Assembly (NCBI RefSeq): GCF_003633615.1
Contig: NZ_RBKU01000001.1
Coordinates: 2,666,001-2,730,000, forward strand
DNA length: 64,000 nt
From: Mucilaginibacter gracilis
Lineage (GTDB): Bacteria > Bacteroidota > Bacteroidia > Sphingobacteriales > Sphingobacteriaceae
Direction of reading: 5' to 3'
Shown here: piece after piece, positions 51,767 through 61,598 of the stretch
Layout of the letters: each line of letters begins with the position of its first letter
How positions within the stretch are numbered: the stretch's first letter is position 1
Translations under genes and position numbers: made by a program
The notes under the pieces: generated by a model
The model's input: only the letters and a program-made list of their open reading frames with translations
Told to the model about the DNA's origin: nothing
Database searches by the model: none

Positions 51767-54700
51767 ATGAAAAAACTTTACCTATTAGCCTTAACACTCG
51801 TAATACTCGGTATAACGGGCGTGGCAAATGCGCAAATTACCAGTGCAATAATCAGTGGTAAAATTGTCGATCAAAAAGGTCAAACAATCCCTGGCGCATC
51901 TATTGTAGCTGTAAATACCAGCACAGGCACCAAATACGGTACCCAAAGTAATGCCGACGGACGTTACTCTATCCCTAACGTTAACCCGGGTGGCCCATAC
52001 ACCATCAGCGCCAGCTTTATCGGCTTTAAAAAAGAAGAGCGTACAAACATTACCCTTACTTTGGGCGGTGTAACTTTCAACTTTAAACTAACAGATGCTT
52101 CAACCGAGTTAAAAGCAGTTAATATTACCGGTACGCCAACCAAAAACGGCGCAGGTACCAATGTTAGCCAGGCCCAAATTCGCAGGTTGCCATCTATCAA
52201 CCGCAGCTTGCAGGATGTTACCCGCATCACACCGCAAAGCGCAAACAACTCTTTTCAAGGTACCAACTTTCGTTATAATAACATAACGCTTGATGGTGCT
52301 ATTAATAACGATGCTATTGGTTTTAGCCCTTCATTAGGTGGCCAAACTAACCAAAGCGGTTCGGTAGGTAGCAGTACACGTACAAGCCCGGTATCATTAG
52401 ATGCTATTCAGGATGTACAGGTATTTGTTGCCCCTTTTGATATTAAAATTGGTAACGTATTAGGTGGTAGCATTAACGCGGTAACCCGTAGCGGTACAAA
52501 CACAGTTACCGGTTCGGTTTACGGTTATGGTCGTGGTGCTTTTATGGTTGGCCCAAACAACGCTCCAGCCAATGTTGGTGGCGACGGTGCTAAAGAACCA
52601 AACGATTTTCATGATTATAACACCGGTTTCCGTTTAGGTTTTCCTATTATAAAAGACAAATTGTTCTTCTTTACCAACGAAGAAATTTCGCGCCGCCGCG
52701 ATCCTGTTATCAGCGGCGCAGGTACTTCCGGTTCGGCAGCTATCCTTTCTTTACAGGATGCTAAAGACCTTACAGCGGCATTTAAAGCTTACACAACCGA
52801 TGCTGCACATCCAAACGGCATCGACCCAGGTACTTACGATAATACTTCCATCTACTCAAACTCAAACAAGTATTTTAACCGTTTAGATTGGAATATTAAC
52901 GATAAAAACCAGTTAACTTTACGTAACAACACTATTACCTCAACAGCTACTAACTTAGAGCGCGATAACGCTAACTTCCGCTTTAGTGGTATTGACTATA
53001 CTTCGCATAACAATTCAACATCGTTTGTTGCCGAGTTAAAATCAAGGTTATCAAATAACGTAAACAACAACTTGTTACTTGGTTATTCAAATGTTCACGA
53101 TTACCGCGATCCTAATTCTGATCCTTCATTACCGCAACTTGAAATTACAGGCCGCACCCCGGGAACTACCATTTTTATGGGTACCGACCGTGAAGCCTCT
53201 ATTTTTGATATGCACCAAAAAGTAATGGAGTTTACCGATAACTTAACCGTAACAAAAGGCATAAATACCTTTACATTTGGTACCCACAACGAGTTTTACG
53301 ATATTACATATAATTTTGTAAACTCCTGGAATGGCCGTATTGCTTTTGGAAGTATTGATAAATTTACCGGTCTTAACGGTGCTACTTTCGGTCCATCGCG
53401 TGTGAGGACAAATTATTACTATACCGATTATTCGGCTAACGACCGTGCTACCATTTTGGCTAACCCTTCGGCCAAATTTAATGTTAACTTGCTAAGCGCT
53501 TACGCTCAGGATGAGATACAAGCTTCTGATAATTTAAAAATCACAGCAGGTATTCGCTTAGATTATGCCGGTGTACCAACCAAGCAACCATTGGCAGATA
53601 GAACAACCAGTGCAGCAGTTGATGTTAACTACGGTAATACTTTTACATATACTAAGCCTGCAGATATCAAAAACAATTATTTAAATGATGTGCAGATCAA
53701 TCCACGTATATCTTTTAACTACGATCCAAATGGCGATCAAAGTGTAATAATACGCGGCGGTACAGGTACCTTTACAGGTCGTGTTCCATTTGCATGGTTT
53801 GGTTATGCGTTCTATAACAATGGTAAAACTTTTGGTGCTTATGATACATCAACAGGATACTCCACATATACGCCAAATCAATTGTTAGGTTCTTCGGCAA
53901 ATGGTAGGTTAGGGTTTGTTCAGGGTCAGGTTTATACTGCTGCTACAGCAGGTACTAATACATCTCTCATCGGTCAGCCTATCAACACTACATCTACAGG
54001 TGCTACACAGGTTGACTTAATTGACAATAACTTTAAAATGCCAAAAGTTTGGAGAACAAACTTAGCTTTTGATGTTAAAACTCCCGATCAGTGGAAATTT
54101 ACATTAGAAGGTATTTATACCGATGTTATCCGCGATTTAAAATTTCAACAAGTTAATACTGTAGATAAAGTTGCCTACTATCCTTACGATGTTAACCACA
54201 TACAGCCTATATTTGTTAACCAAAAGGTTTCATCTAACTTTACCAACGCTTACGAGTTATCAAACACTAACCAAGGTTACCGTTACAGCATTACTGGTCA
54301 GGCTGCTAAATCATTCCCTTTCGGTTTAGATGCTAACGTGGCCTATACCTACGGCCAATCTAAAGATGTTACCAACGGTATCCGTAACTCAATGGAATCC
54401 AACTGGCAGTTAAACCAGGCAGCTAATCCAAATAACCCACAAGCTGCTTACTCTAACTTTGATATCCGTCACCGCATCGTTTCAACGGTTAATTACAGGT
54501 TAGCTTACGGAAAAGATAAAAGCCTGGTATCAAACTTTACTTTCTTCCTGAGTGCGCAATCGGGTAATCCATATACTTATGGTTTCTACAACAAGGCAAT
54601 TGATGGCACCGGTCAACAAGTTAACGTTGCTTACATACCTAAAGTAGGCGAAACTATCAATTTGTTCAGCACTACTCCAAACAGTCCTTCATTAGCCGAA

Positions 54701-55114
54701 GAAACACAAGCTGCTGCATTCGATCAATACATCAACAGCAACCCATATTTAAGCTCACGCCGCGGTCAATTCACCGAGCGTAACGCTGCCCGCACACCGT
54801 GGAATACTGATCTTGATTTCCGTTTCACTCAGGATTTTAACGTAGGTGCTAAACACAAACAAGTTATCACCATTACTTACGATATTATTAACTTAACCAA
54901 CCTGTTGAACAAAGATTGGGGACATTATTACTTCTCATCAAACACTTTCAATTCAACAGCTAGTGTGGGTTTAGCACAAAAAGTTACACCATCGTTTGCA
55001 AACGTATCTACAACAAACCCAACCTACACCTGGACCGATCCGGGAACACCTTATCAAGTTGATTTGTTCCAATCGCGTTACCAAATGCAATTGGGAGTGC
55101 GTTACACCTTCTAA
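51767..55114 (+). CDS. TonB-dependent receptor, Oar-like with carboxypeptidase-regulatory-like domain
   Basis: An 1115-residue outer-membrane receptor from ATG 51767, which gives the signal peptide MKKLYLLALTLVILGITGVA. An in-frame GTG at 51719 would add 16 residues. A carboxypeptidase-regulatory-like beta domain (about 25-105, ISGKIVDQKGQTIPGASIVA) precedes the plug (about 115-235, RRLPSINRSLQDVTRITPQS) and a large 22-strand-type barrel ending in YQMQLGVRYTF, the aromatic-ended C-terminus of outer-membrane barrels. Oar-like receptors lack a SusD partner, and none is present here, so the substrate is unknown. A strong terminator lies about 28 bp after the stop. Confidence 0.93.
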   Translation: MKKLYLLALTLVILGITGVANAQITSAIISGKIVDQKGQTIPGASIVAVNTSTGTKYGTQSNADGRYSIPNVNPGGPYTISASFIGFKKEERTNITLTLGGVTFNFKLTDASTELKAVNITGTPTKNGAGTNVSQAQIRRLPSINRSLQDVTRITPQSANNSFQGTNFRYNNITLDGAINNDAIGFSPSLGGQTNQSGSVGSSTRTSPVSLDAIQDVQVFVAPFDIKIGNVLGGSINAVTRSGTNTVTGSVYGYGRGAFMVGPNNAPANVGGDGAKEPNDFHDYNTGFRLGFPIIKDKLFFFTNEEISRRRDPVISGAGTSGSAAILSLQDAKDLTAAFKAYTTDAAHPNGIDPGTYDNTSIYSNSNKYFNRLDWNINDKNQLTLRNNTITSTATNLERDNANFRFSGIDYTSHNNSTSFVAELKSRLSNNVNNNLLLGYSNVHDYRDPNSDPSLPQLEITGRTPGTTIFMGTDREASIFDMHQKVMEFTDNLTVTKGINTFTFGTHNEFYDITYNFVNSWNGRIAFGSIDKFTGLNGATFGPSRVRTNYYYTDYSANDRATILANPSAKFNVNLLSAYAQDEIQASDNLKITAGIRLDYAGVPTKQPLADRTTSAAVDVNYGNTFTYTKPADIKNNYLNDVQINPRISFNYDPNGDQSVIIRGGTGTFTGRVPFAWFGYAFYNNGKTFGAYDTSTGYSTYTPNQLLGSSANGRLGFVQGQVYTAATAGTNTSLIGQPINTTSTGATQVDLIDNNFKMPKVWRTNLAFDVKTPDQWKFTLEGIYTDVIRDLKFQQVNTVDKVAYYPYDVNHIQPIFVNQKVSSNFTNAYELSNTNQGYRYSITGQAAKSFPFGLDANVAYTYGQSKDVTNGIRNSMESNWQLNQAANPNNPQAAYSNFDIRHRIVSTVNYRLAYGKDKSLVSNFTFFLSAQSGNPYTYGFYNKAIDGTGQQVNVAYIPKVGETINLFSTTPNSPSLAEETQAAAFDQYINSNPYLSSRRGQFTERNAARTPWNTDLDFRFTQDFNVGAKHKQVITITYDIINLTNLLNKDWGHYYFSSNTFNSTASVGLAQKVTPSFANVSTTNPTYTWTDPGTPYQVDLFQSRYQMQLGVRYTF

Positions 55115-55141
55115 TAGGCAACGTAACAACTCAAAAAAAAG

Positions 55142-55178
55142 AAAAACCCGGTTCAACATATTGTTGAACCGGGTTTTT
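55142..55178 (+). terminator. Terminator after the TonB-dependent receptor gene
   Basis: AAAACCCGGTTCAACA pairs with TGTTGAACCGGGTTTT over a tiny A/T loop, followed by T. The stem is about 16 bp with no mismatch in the centre. Very strong. Confidence 0.93.
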
Positions 55179-55252
55179 TTATGCCCATTGTTTTGAAACC
55201 CGATGCTGCCGCAATGTTTTTTACAAACAAAAATAACGCCACATACCTAATA

Positions 55253-56260
55253 ACCTGAGTTCGATTAATAAATGAGATAATATTTGTCAATCAAAGGAAA
55301 TGTAAGTATATTTAAGTATCTGACATTCAAATATTTAAATACATTTCCAGATGATTGACTACGATAAAATTACTGATATTTTTTGTATTGTTGACGGGTT
55401 TTGCAAGGACTTTGATGCCACTACCCAACCATTCCTGTTAGGAAAGCCATCTAAACGTCCTCCAACCATGTCTAAAAGCGAGATCATATCCATTTGTATG
55501 CTTTTTCATTTAAGCGGCTTTCGCTGTTTTAAACACTTCTATATCTTCTATCTGCAAAGGCACATGCAGCGTGAATTTCCTAACACCGTATCCTACAATC
55601 GCTTTGTAGAACTTAGCCAAAGTGTCCTCATGCCTATGTCTATCTTTCTCAAAACCTGTTGTTTAGGCTTATGTACTGGTATTTCGTTCGTTGATTCTAC
55701 ACCGATAAGGGTATGCCATACCAAACGGATTAAAAGAAATAAGGTATTTAAAGGCATTGCCGAAGTAGGCAAATCAACCATGGGCTGGTTTTATGGCTTT
55801 AAGCTCCATATCGTCCTTAGCGACAAGGGTGAAATACTCAACTTCGCTATTACACAGGCCAACGTAGATGACCGGGAACCACTTAAAAACGAAGCTTTCC
55901 TGAAAGCCGTTTTTGGCAAACTGTTTGCCGACAAAGGCTATATATCAGAAAAACTGACCAAAATATTGTTTGTTGGTGATATACACCTCATAACCAATAT
56001 CCGTAACAATATGAAAAACAGCCTGATGACCATGAACGACAAAATCATGCTCCGCAAGAGATCGGTCATAGAGACTGTTAATGATGAACTCAAAAACATC
56101 TGCCAGATCGAACATTCAAGACACCGATCCTTTACCAACTTTATCGTTAATATCGTATCTGGATTGATCGCATACTCATTTCTCCCTAAAAAACCTTCCA
56201 TATCCTACCAACAAAATCGATCTAATCAAATTCTTGCTTTCTGATTAATCGAACTCAGGT
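55253..56260 (+). mobile_element. Complete IS982-family insertion sequence
   Basis: Perfect 17-bp terminal inverted repeats, ACCTGAGTTCGATTAAT at 55253-55269 and the complement ending at 56260, bound a 1008-bp element holding one transposase gene. TAATA occurs directly outside both ends (55248-55252 and 56261-56265) as a probable 5-bp target duplication; the adjacent A/T bases make the duplication length slightly ambiguous. Length, one gene and repeat ends starting ACC fit IS982. It sits between a terminator and word repeats, so no gene is broken. Confidence 0.93.
55351..56244 (+). CDS. IS982-family transposase
   Basis: A 297-residue DDE transposase. The catalytic triad is visible as Asp in GISFVDSTPIRVC, Asp in QANVDDREPL and Glu in RSVIETVNDELKN, in IS982 order and spacing. 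The N-terminal DNA-binding part includes the SEIISICMLFHLSG block typical of the family, and the frame is uninterrupted. The stop codon overlaps the right inverted repeat. It appears capable of encoding an active enzyme. Confidence 0.93.
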   Translation: MIDYDKITDIFCIVDGFCKDFDATTQPFLLGKPSKRPPTMSKSEIISICMLFHLSGFRCFKHFYIFYLQRHMQREFPNTVSYNRFVELSQSVLMPMSIFLKTCCLGLCTGISFVDSTPIRVCHTKRIKRNKVFKGIAEVGKSTMGWFYGFKLHIVLSDKGEILNFAITQANVDDREPLKNEAFLKAVFGKLFADKGYISEKLTKILFVGDIHLITNIRNNMKNSLMTMNDKIMLRKRSVIETVNDELKNICQIEHSRHRSFTNFIVNIVSGLIAYSFLPKKPSISYQQNRSNQILAF

Positions 56261-56281
56261 TAATAATCCGCACAGCAAACC

Positions 56282-56415
56282 TTAATAACAGGAATCAAGG
56301 TGCTTTGATCTTCGCCGGTTTAGTGATTTCCAACTTCCAACTTCCGGCTTCAGTCTTCTGACAGATCTGACTTCCGTTTCTCCCATATCTTGATTCCTGA
56401 TTCTCGCTTCTTGCC
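56282..56415. repeat. Word-repeat region downstream of the IS element
   Basis: Contains AACTTCCAACTTCCGGCTTC, TCTTGATTCCTGATTC and CGCTTCTTGCCTCTTCC words, matching the families at 25090-25350 and 51479-51610. On the left is AATCAAGGTGC. Inverse copies of GAATCAAG lie near both ends. No gene. Confidence 0.6.
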
Positions 56416-56423
56416 TCTTCCCC

Positions 56424-58181
56424 TTACAAGTTTTTCCCCAGCTTTTCCAGCATTTCGTGCGGCACTTTTTCCAGGTCCAGTACCAAAAAACCGTCCAGGC
56501 AATCCGCAAATTTGGGGTCAATGTTGAAGCAGATAATCTTGCCGTTCAGAGCTATGTACTGGCGCAGCAGCACAGGTACCTTCATGTGGCGCGTTTCTAT
56601 TTCGGATATTAAGGCATCCAAGCTTTTAAAGGTTTCATCACCCTGTAGCAGCACATCAGTATCAATGCTCGAAAAATCAACCTTGAATTTTTTGCGGGGC
56701 TTTACATATTCGGCCATCTCATAATCAAAGTGGTTACGGTTAATGTAATCAACAATGAGCGATTTGCTGAACTGCGAAAAGCTGTTGCTAATGCTAACCG
56801 GGCCAATAAGGTAACGGTAACGAGGCTTATCTATCAGGTATTTTAAAATGCCTTTCCACAACAAAAATAAAGGAAGCGGTTTTTGCTGATATTCCTTCCG
56901 GATAAACGAGCGGCCCAGTTCGAGGCTCTTTTTTAATACCGGGGTAAACTGACTTTTTATTTTGAATAATTCGGCTGTATAAAAGCCGCGTTTGCCCATA
57001 CTGTAAAAAATCTCATCGCCCATACCAATTCGGTACGCCCCAACAATCAGTTTAGCTTTGGTGTCCCAGATAAACAAGTGGTGGTAGTAAATATCGTATT
57101 CATCCAGGTCGATGCTTTTGTTGCTGCCTTCGCCAACCTCCCTAAAGGTAATTTCGCGCAGGCGGCCAATCTCGAGTATAACATGAGGTATGGCCGATGT
57201 AGGCGATATAAAAACCTGATAATTTTTTTCGGTCCAAACCAGGTATTCATCATGCAATGCGCTAACCTCGGCCTCCAAAACCCCTGTGTTGATAGCGAGT
57301 GCAATGGCTTTTGGCCGCTTTTTAATTTTAAACAAACTGCGTGGTTTAAAAATCCTTTTCTGTTCATCTAAGCCGGCGCCCAGCGCATAGGTTTTGGCGC
57401 GTAAAAAGTTGAGCAGGCGGGTAGTATTATTACCGTAACGTTTAATATCGGTAACATCAATAGGTTTACCAATGCGCAGTTTTATGGTATGCCCATGCTT
57501 GTTAAACAACTCCGATGGTAGCTTGGCCGTGCGCAGTGTTGGATGAATTAAACTCAATAAATTAAACAGCAAACCATTATTGCCGTGGAAGTAAATGGGC
57601 ACCACCGGCACATTGGCGCGCGATATAATTTTACCCACCACCGGGTGCCAAAGCCTATCGGTTACCTGGTGGGCCTCAAACTGGTAGGTTGATACCTCAC
57701 CAGCCGGAAATATCCCGATAGGTGTACCGCCGTTCAATAATTCAAGGGTATTCTTTATTCCGCTTATGCTTGATGAATGTTCAACATTCTCAAAAGGGTT
57801 AACCGCTATAAAATAATCACTCAGGTTAGGTATCTTTTTAAGCAAAAAGTTGGCCATCAGCTTAGCGTCGGGCCTTACCATGCAAAGTATTTTAAGCAGT
57901 ACCATGCCCTCAATGCCGCCGTAAGGGTGGTTTGCTATGGCAATAAAGGCACCGTTGGTAGGTATGTTTTTTAAATCGGCCTCATCAAATTCAATATCAA
58001 TACCACAGCCTTCTAAAATAGCATCCACAAAATCAGGGCCTTGTTTGGGCTGTGCCTGCGCAAATAAATTGTTAACCTGGTTTATCTTCATAATCTCCAT
58101 TAACAATGCCGCAAGGCCGGGCATATGCAGTTTATCTATCTTGGTAGCTTTTGCAAATTCTTCTCTGGTAATTATCTTCAT
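56424..58181 (-). CDS. olsF: Bifunctional OlsF-like acyltransferase (PlsC-like plus GNAT-like domains)
   Basis: A 585-residue protein with two acyltransferase halves. The N-terminal half (about 1-290) is a lysophospholipid-acyltransferase domain with AIANHPYGGIEG (His85 with the acidic Glu91), PAGEVSTYQF and VPVVPIYFHG. The C-terminal half (about 300-570) is a hemolysin/OlsB-like GNAT domain (LVWTEKNYQVFISPTSAIPH, IVGAYRIGMGDEI, ELGRSFIRKEYQQKPLPLFL). This order matches OlsF, which makes ornithine (or related amino-acid) lipids: the C-terminal part adds the first acyl group by amide and the N-terminal part the second by ester. Whether the amino acid here is ornithine or glycine cannot be read from sequence. 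It is divergent from the HhH gene, 55 bp away. Confidence 0.85.
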   Translation of the reverse strand: MKIITREEFAKATKIDKLHMPGLAALLMEIMKINQVNNLFAQAQPKQGPDFVDAILEGCGIDIEFDEADLKNIPTNGAFIAIANHPYGGIEGMVLLKILCMVRPDAKLMANFLLKKIPNLSDYFIAVNPFENVEHSSSISGIKNTLELLNGGTPIGIFPAGEVSTYQFEAHQVTDRLWHPVVGKIISRANVPVVPIYFHGNNGLLFNLLSLIHPTLRTAKLPSELFNKHGHTIKLRIGKPIDVTDIKRYGNNTTRLLNFLRAKTYALGAGLDEQKRIFKPRSLFKIKKRPKAIALAINTGVLEAEVSALHDEYLVWTEKNYQVFISPTSAIPHVILEIGRLREITFREVGEGSNKSIDLDEYDIYYHHLFIWDTKAKLIVGAYRIGMGDEIFYSMGKRGFYTAELFKIKSQFTPVLKKSLELGRSFIRKEYQQKPLPLFLLWKGILKYLIDKPRYRYLIGPVSISNSFSQFSKSLIVDYINRNHFDYEMAEYVKPRKKFKVDFSSIDTDVLLQGDETFKSLDALISEIETRHMKVPVLLRQYIALNGKIICFNIDPKFADCLDGFLVLDLEKVPHEMLEKLGKNL

Positions 58182-58236
58182 TATGTTTTTAAAGGTATTG
58201 CAAAAATATTCATAATTTACCTACCTAATTGCCCTA

Positions 58237-59106
58237 ATGATACGCGCTTTTAAAAATTACTTTGCAATAACTAAAAAAGAATGGAACGGTATGGTAGTAC
58301 TAATGCTCATTATTGCATTGGTGCTTGTTATACCTTTTATATTACCCTATTTCCATCAGGATAAACCAATGGATGTAACAGGTTTTAAAAAGGCCCTGGC
58401 CCAGCTCAAATCTGCCAAAGGCGGCAATCCAAACGGCACTTCCGTTTTTAATAGCGATGACGATAAAAAAGACCCTCATCCCATTCTGTTCAAATTTAAC
58501 CCCAATGGTTTGGCCGATGAACAATGGAAAAAGCTAGGCCTAAGCCAACACCAAATAAATGGCATCAAAAACTACGAAGCCAAGGGTGGGCATTTTTATA
58601 CCCGTGCCGATGTAAAAAAAATGTACACCATTACTGCCGATGACTATACCCGCATCGAAGCCTATATTGATTTACCAGCAGGCGAAACCTTTGCTAAAAA
58701 AGGCGATATAATTATAGAGATCAATACAGCCGATTCGGCTCATTTAACCCAGCTAAGAGGGATAGGGCCATCCTTTGCGGCGCGCATTGTAAGTTATCGA
58801 AGGCAATTGGGCGGCTTTGCTTATAAAGGGCAATTGAAAGAAGTATACGGTATCGATTCGGCAAAATACAATCAACTGGCCAAACAAATAACCGTTAACC
58901 CTAAAAAGATCGTTAAAATTGACATCAATCACGTTGTGGTTGACGATCTGCGCCGGTTCCCCTATCTCAACTTTAAACAAATGAACGCCATTGTTGAATA
59001 CCGGAAGCAACATGGTAATTACCAATCGATAACCGATTTACACGATATTGCTCTTCTCGATGATGAAATTTTGCGTAAAATTGCGCCCTATTTAAAATTC
59101 AAATGA
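58237..59106 (+). CDS. Membrane-anchored helix-hairpin-helix (ComEA-like) protein
   Basis: A 289-residue protein with an N-terminal membrane anchor (MVVLMLIIALVLVIPFILPYF, about residues 18-38), a charged linker, and three HhH-type segments. The first is weak (WKKLGLSQHQINGIKNYEAKG, about 92-112). The second is strong (IEINTADSAHLTQLRGIGPS, about 160-180, then AARIVSYRRQLGGF). The third is DLRRFPYLNFKQMNAIVEYR. HhH motifs bind DNA non-specifically; ComEA proteins do so in natural transformation, but no other competence gene is here. The stop codon overlaps the apt start by four bases, so the two are translationally coupled. Confidence 0.85.
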   Translation: MIRAFKNYFAITKKEWNGMVVLMLIIALVLVIPFILPYFHQDKPMDVTGFKKALAQLKSAKGGNPNGTSVFNSDDDKKDPHPILFKFNPNGLADEQWKKLGLSQHQINGIKNYEAKGGHFYTRADVKKMYTITADDYTRIEAYIDLPAGETFAKKGDIIIEINTADSAHLTQLRGIGPSFAARIVSYRRQLGGFAYKGQLKEVYGIDSAKYNQLAKQITVNPKKIVKIDINHVVVDDLRRFPYLNFKQMNAIVEYRKQHGNYQSITDLHDIALLDDEILRKIAPYLKFK

Positions 59107-59630
59107 TAGAACAAAAAATTAAAGCTGCCATCCGCGATGTTCACGATTTTCCAAAGCCTGGCATTATATTTAAAGATGTAACCACCATACTGCAAGACCA
59201 TCAGCTTTGTCAGGAAATTTTGGATGCTTTTGTTGAACGCGCCCAGGGAATGCATATTGATGCCGTTGCCGGAGTTGAGAGCCGCGGCTTTTTATTCGGG
59301 TTAATGATAGCCATGAAACTGGGCGTGCCTTTTATTCCGGTACGCAAAGCCGGTAAGCTTCCGTTTACCGTTAAACGTAAAGTTTACGAATTGGAATACG
59401 GAACCGCTACTATCGAACTGCATACCGATGCTTTTACCCCTGGCAGCAATGTTTTAATTCACGATGATTTGTTAGCTACCGGCGGCACGGTTACCGCAAC
59501 CAGCGAACTCATTAAAGAGATGGGCGGCCACATTGCCGGGTTTTCGTTTGTGGTAGGGTTAAGTTTCCTGAAAGGGGAGGAGAAGATAAGCCCCATATCA
59601 GATAATATAGTGGTGCTGGCCAACTATTAA
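59103..59630 (+). CDS. apt: Adenine phosphoribosyltransferase
   Basis: A 175-residue enzyme making AMP from adenine and PRPP in purine salvage. The PRPP-binding loop is IHDDLLATGGT (119-129). The family N-terminus is complete (IRDVHDFPKPGIIFKDVTTI), and AGVESRGFLFG and PVRKAGKLP are the substrate-binding blocks. Length is normal. It overlaps the upstream HhH gene by ATGA and is followed by a 168-bp A/T-rich gap in which I see nothing else. Confidence 0.96.
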   Translation: MIEQKIKAAIRDVHDFPKPGIIFKDVTTILQDHQLCQEILDAFVERAQGMHIDAVAGVESRGFLFGLMIAMKLGVPFIPVRKAGKLPFTVKRKVYELEYGTATIELHTDAFTPGSNVLIHDDLLATGGTVTATSELIKEMGGHIAGFSFVVGLSFLKGEEKISPISDNIVVLANY

Positions 59631-59798
59631 AAAAGTTTAAAAAATATTTTACGAGTGTACAGTAACCGCACAATTTACTTTAAACCTAATGTGCCATATA
59701 TCTGTACCAAAAACCGTTTTATACTAATTTAGAAAGCGATTTATTGGCAAACTTACTGTATTTTAATTTGTTAGCTTCGTGTAACCAATTGTAAATAC

Positions 59799-60971
59799 AT
59801 GAATACTTTAATTGCCGAAACCGCTTCAGGATTTAATTTTTCCACCACCGAGAACCAACAAATGGTAGCCCGGATGGTGAAAGATTTTGCCGAAAAGCAC
59901 ATACGCCCCAACGTAATGCAGTGGGACGAAGATCAATACTTTCCCGTTGAGCTTTTTAAAAAATTGGGCCAATTGGGCTTAATGGGCGTTTTAGTTCCCG
60001 AAGAATTTGGCGGTTCGGGCTTTGGTTACCACGAGTATGTTACCGTTATTGTTGAGATAGCCAAGGTTTGCGGCTCCATAGGTTTATCGGTTGCGGCGCA
60101 CAATTCGTTGTGTACCGGGCATATTTTAGCTTTTGGTAACGATGAGCAAAAGCATAGGTGGTTACCAAAACTGGCCACTGCCGAGTGGATTGGTGCCTGG
60201 GGCCTCACCGAAGCTAATACAGGCTCGGATGCTTTGGGTATGAATACTACGGCTGTTTTAGATGGCGACCATTACCTTATTAATGGTTCAAAAAACTGGA
60301 TCACCCACGGCAAATCCGGCAATATTGCAGTTGTAATGGTACGCACAGGCCAAAAAGGCGATTCGCACGGCATATCGGCCATCGTGATAGAAAAAGGTAC
60401 ACCCGGTTTCACCCACGGCAAAAAGGAGAATAAACTGGGGATGCGCGCATCCGAAACTACCGAACTTATTTTTGATAACTGCCGCGTACCCAAACAAAAC
60501 CTGTTGGGCATTGAGGGCGAAGGCTTTAAACAAGCCATGAAAGTGTTAGACGGGGGGCGCATTTCTATCGCTGCGCTATCATTAGGTATAGCCAAAGGTG
60601 CTTTTGAGGCTGCCGTAAAATACGCCAAAGAGCGGCACCAGTTTGGGCAACCCATAGCTAACTTCCAGGGCATATCATTCAAACTGGCTGATATGGCTAC
60701 CGAAATAGAAGCCGCCGAATTACTGATTATGCAGGCCGCCGATTTAAAAAATCGCCATTTGCCGGTAACCAAGCAATCGGCCATGGCTAAATACTACGCA
60801 TCAGAGGTTGCCGTAAAGGCCGCCAACGAAGCCGTACAGATATTTGGCGGCTACGGCTACACCAAAGATTTTCCGGTTGAGAAATACTACCGCGATGCCA
60901 AATTATGCACCATTGGCGAAGGCACATCCGAGATACAAAAGATTGTAATAGCAAGGGAGGTGTTGAAGTAG
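59799..60971 (+). CDS. Acyl-CoA dehydrogenase
   Basis: A 390-residue flavoenzyme of the short/medium-chain type that introduces the alpha-beta double bond. [20 protein letters not shown] is the N-terminal helix region, then [10 protein letters not shown] (FAD and substrate binding), SKNWITHG and [17 protein letters not shown], and the C-terminal helix bundle with [13 protein letters not shown] and [20 protein letters not shown]. Catalytic Glu374 is in IGEGTSEIQ, the short-chain position. It may serve fatty-acid or branched-chain amino-acid breakdown; isobutyryl-CoA handled by IcmF in the same window is a tempting link but unproven. A short leader has no Shine-Dalgarno. Confidence 0.95.
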   Translation: MNTLIAETASGFNFSTTENQQMVARMVKDFAEKHIRPNVMQWDEDQYFPVELFKKLGQLGLMGVLVPEEFGGSGFGYHEYVTVIVEIAKVCGSIGLSVAAHNSLCTGHILAFGNDEQKHRWLPKLATAEWIGAWGLTEANTGSDALGMNTTAVLDGDHYLINGSKNWITHGKSGNIAVVMVRTGQKGDSHGISAIVIEKGTPGFTHGKKENKLGMRASETTELIFDNCRVPKQNLLGIEGEGFKQAMKVLDGGRISIAALSLGIAKGAFEAAVKYAKERHQFGQPIANFQGISFKLADMATEIEAAELLIMQAADLKNRHLPVTKQSAMAKYYASEVAVKAANEAVQIFGGYGYTKDFPVEKYYRDAKLCTIGEGTSEIQKIVIAREVLK

Positions 60972-61061
60972 TGTAATTGACTTATGCGTTATTTCCCTGT
61001 TGTTTTGCAATATTAAGTTGCTATTATTGCTCGCTAATTGCAATAAATTAATATTTAAATA

Positions 61062-61463
61062 ATGGAATTTGCCTGCTTTCTATTCGGATTAATGTCAATG
61101 CAGGTTTTTCATTTTTTAGGTATGTTTTATGAAAAGAAAAAGGCACCGTTAAACAACCCTAAATATTTCTCAGCTATCTGGATTATTACAATAGCACTCG
61201 CGCTAATTGGCTTGTCTACATTTTTTTATAAAAATCATGGGCCGAATTTTTACTTATTTCTTGCAAATCCATTATACGCATATATTACATATCGTGTGAT
61301 GAGTGTTTGGTTCATCAAAAAGATGCATCGCTATCCTGTTTTTGCTGCGAAAACCACCGATCCCAAGTTATTTTGGGATAGAGTATTTGGCTTCTGCTTC
61401 TCTTTTGCAGCATTTGTATTACCGATAGTTATCCTCGTTGTTTTGTATCCTAAACCAGCTTAA
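61062..61463 (+). CDS. Small multi-pass membrane protein, function unknown
   Basis: A 133-residue protein with four hydrophobic segments (about 3-20, 38-57, 62-85 and 107-130) joined by short charged loops (EKKKAPLNNPK, KKMHRYPVFAAKTTDPK). Cytoplasmic loops are basic, so the topology is well defined. I recognise no family. It lies 90 bp after the acyl-CoA dehydrogenase gene and is followed by AAATCCGAAATC words and then the rpsU promoter. Confidence 0.7.
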   Translation: MEFACFLFGLMSMQVFHFLGMFYEKKKAPLNNPKYFSAIWIITIALALIGLSTFFYKNHGPNFYLFLANPLYAYITYRVMSVWFIKKMHRYPVFAAKTTDPKLFWDRVFGFCFSFAAFVLPIVILVVLYPKPA

Positions 61464-61537
61464 CTCTTATTTTCTAAACGTTAAGTACTAAATCCGAAAT
61501 CGAACATCCGAATTCCGATATAAATTAATAAATCTTT

Positions 61538-61567
61538 TTGAAAGTCAAAACATTATATCTACATTTG
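61538..61567 (+). promoter_or_regulatory. Promoter of rpsU
   Basis: TACATTTG (61560-61567) with TTG (61538-61540) 19 bp upstream. Transcription is expected to start only a few bases before the strong Shine-Dalgarno sequence, giving a leader of about 25 nt. Confidence 0.75.
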
Positions 61568-61576
61568 CCCTCCCTG

Positions 61577-61585
61577 AAAGGAGGT
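61577..61585 (+). promoter_or_regulatory. Extended Shine-Dalgarno sequence of rpsU
   Basis: AAAGGAGGT is fully complementary to the 16S rRNA 3' tail (ACCTCCTTT), with 13 nt between it and the ATG. Almost no other gene here has such a site. In Flavobacterium johnsoniae the bS21 mRNA is known to keep a strong Shine-Dalgarno for autoregulation, because bS21 helps hide the anti-Shine-Dalgarno in Bacteroidota ribosomes. CCTCC at 61569-61573 could pair with it, but may lie partly upstream of the transcript start. Confidence 0.8.
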
Positions 61586-61598
61586 ATTGTAGGAACTT

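Noticed and set aside
60272..60784. 170-codon antisense frame in the acyl-CoA dehydrogenase gene
   Set aside because: Shadow frame; no start context or family pattern.
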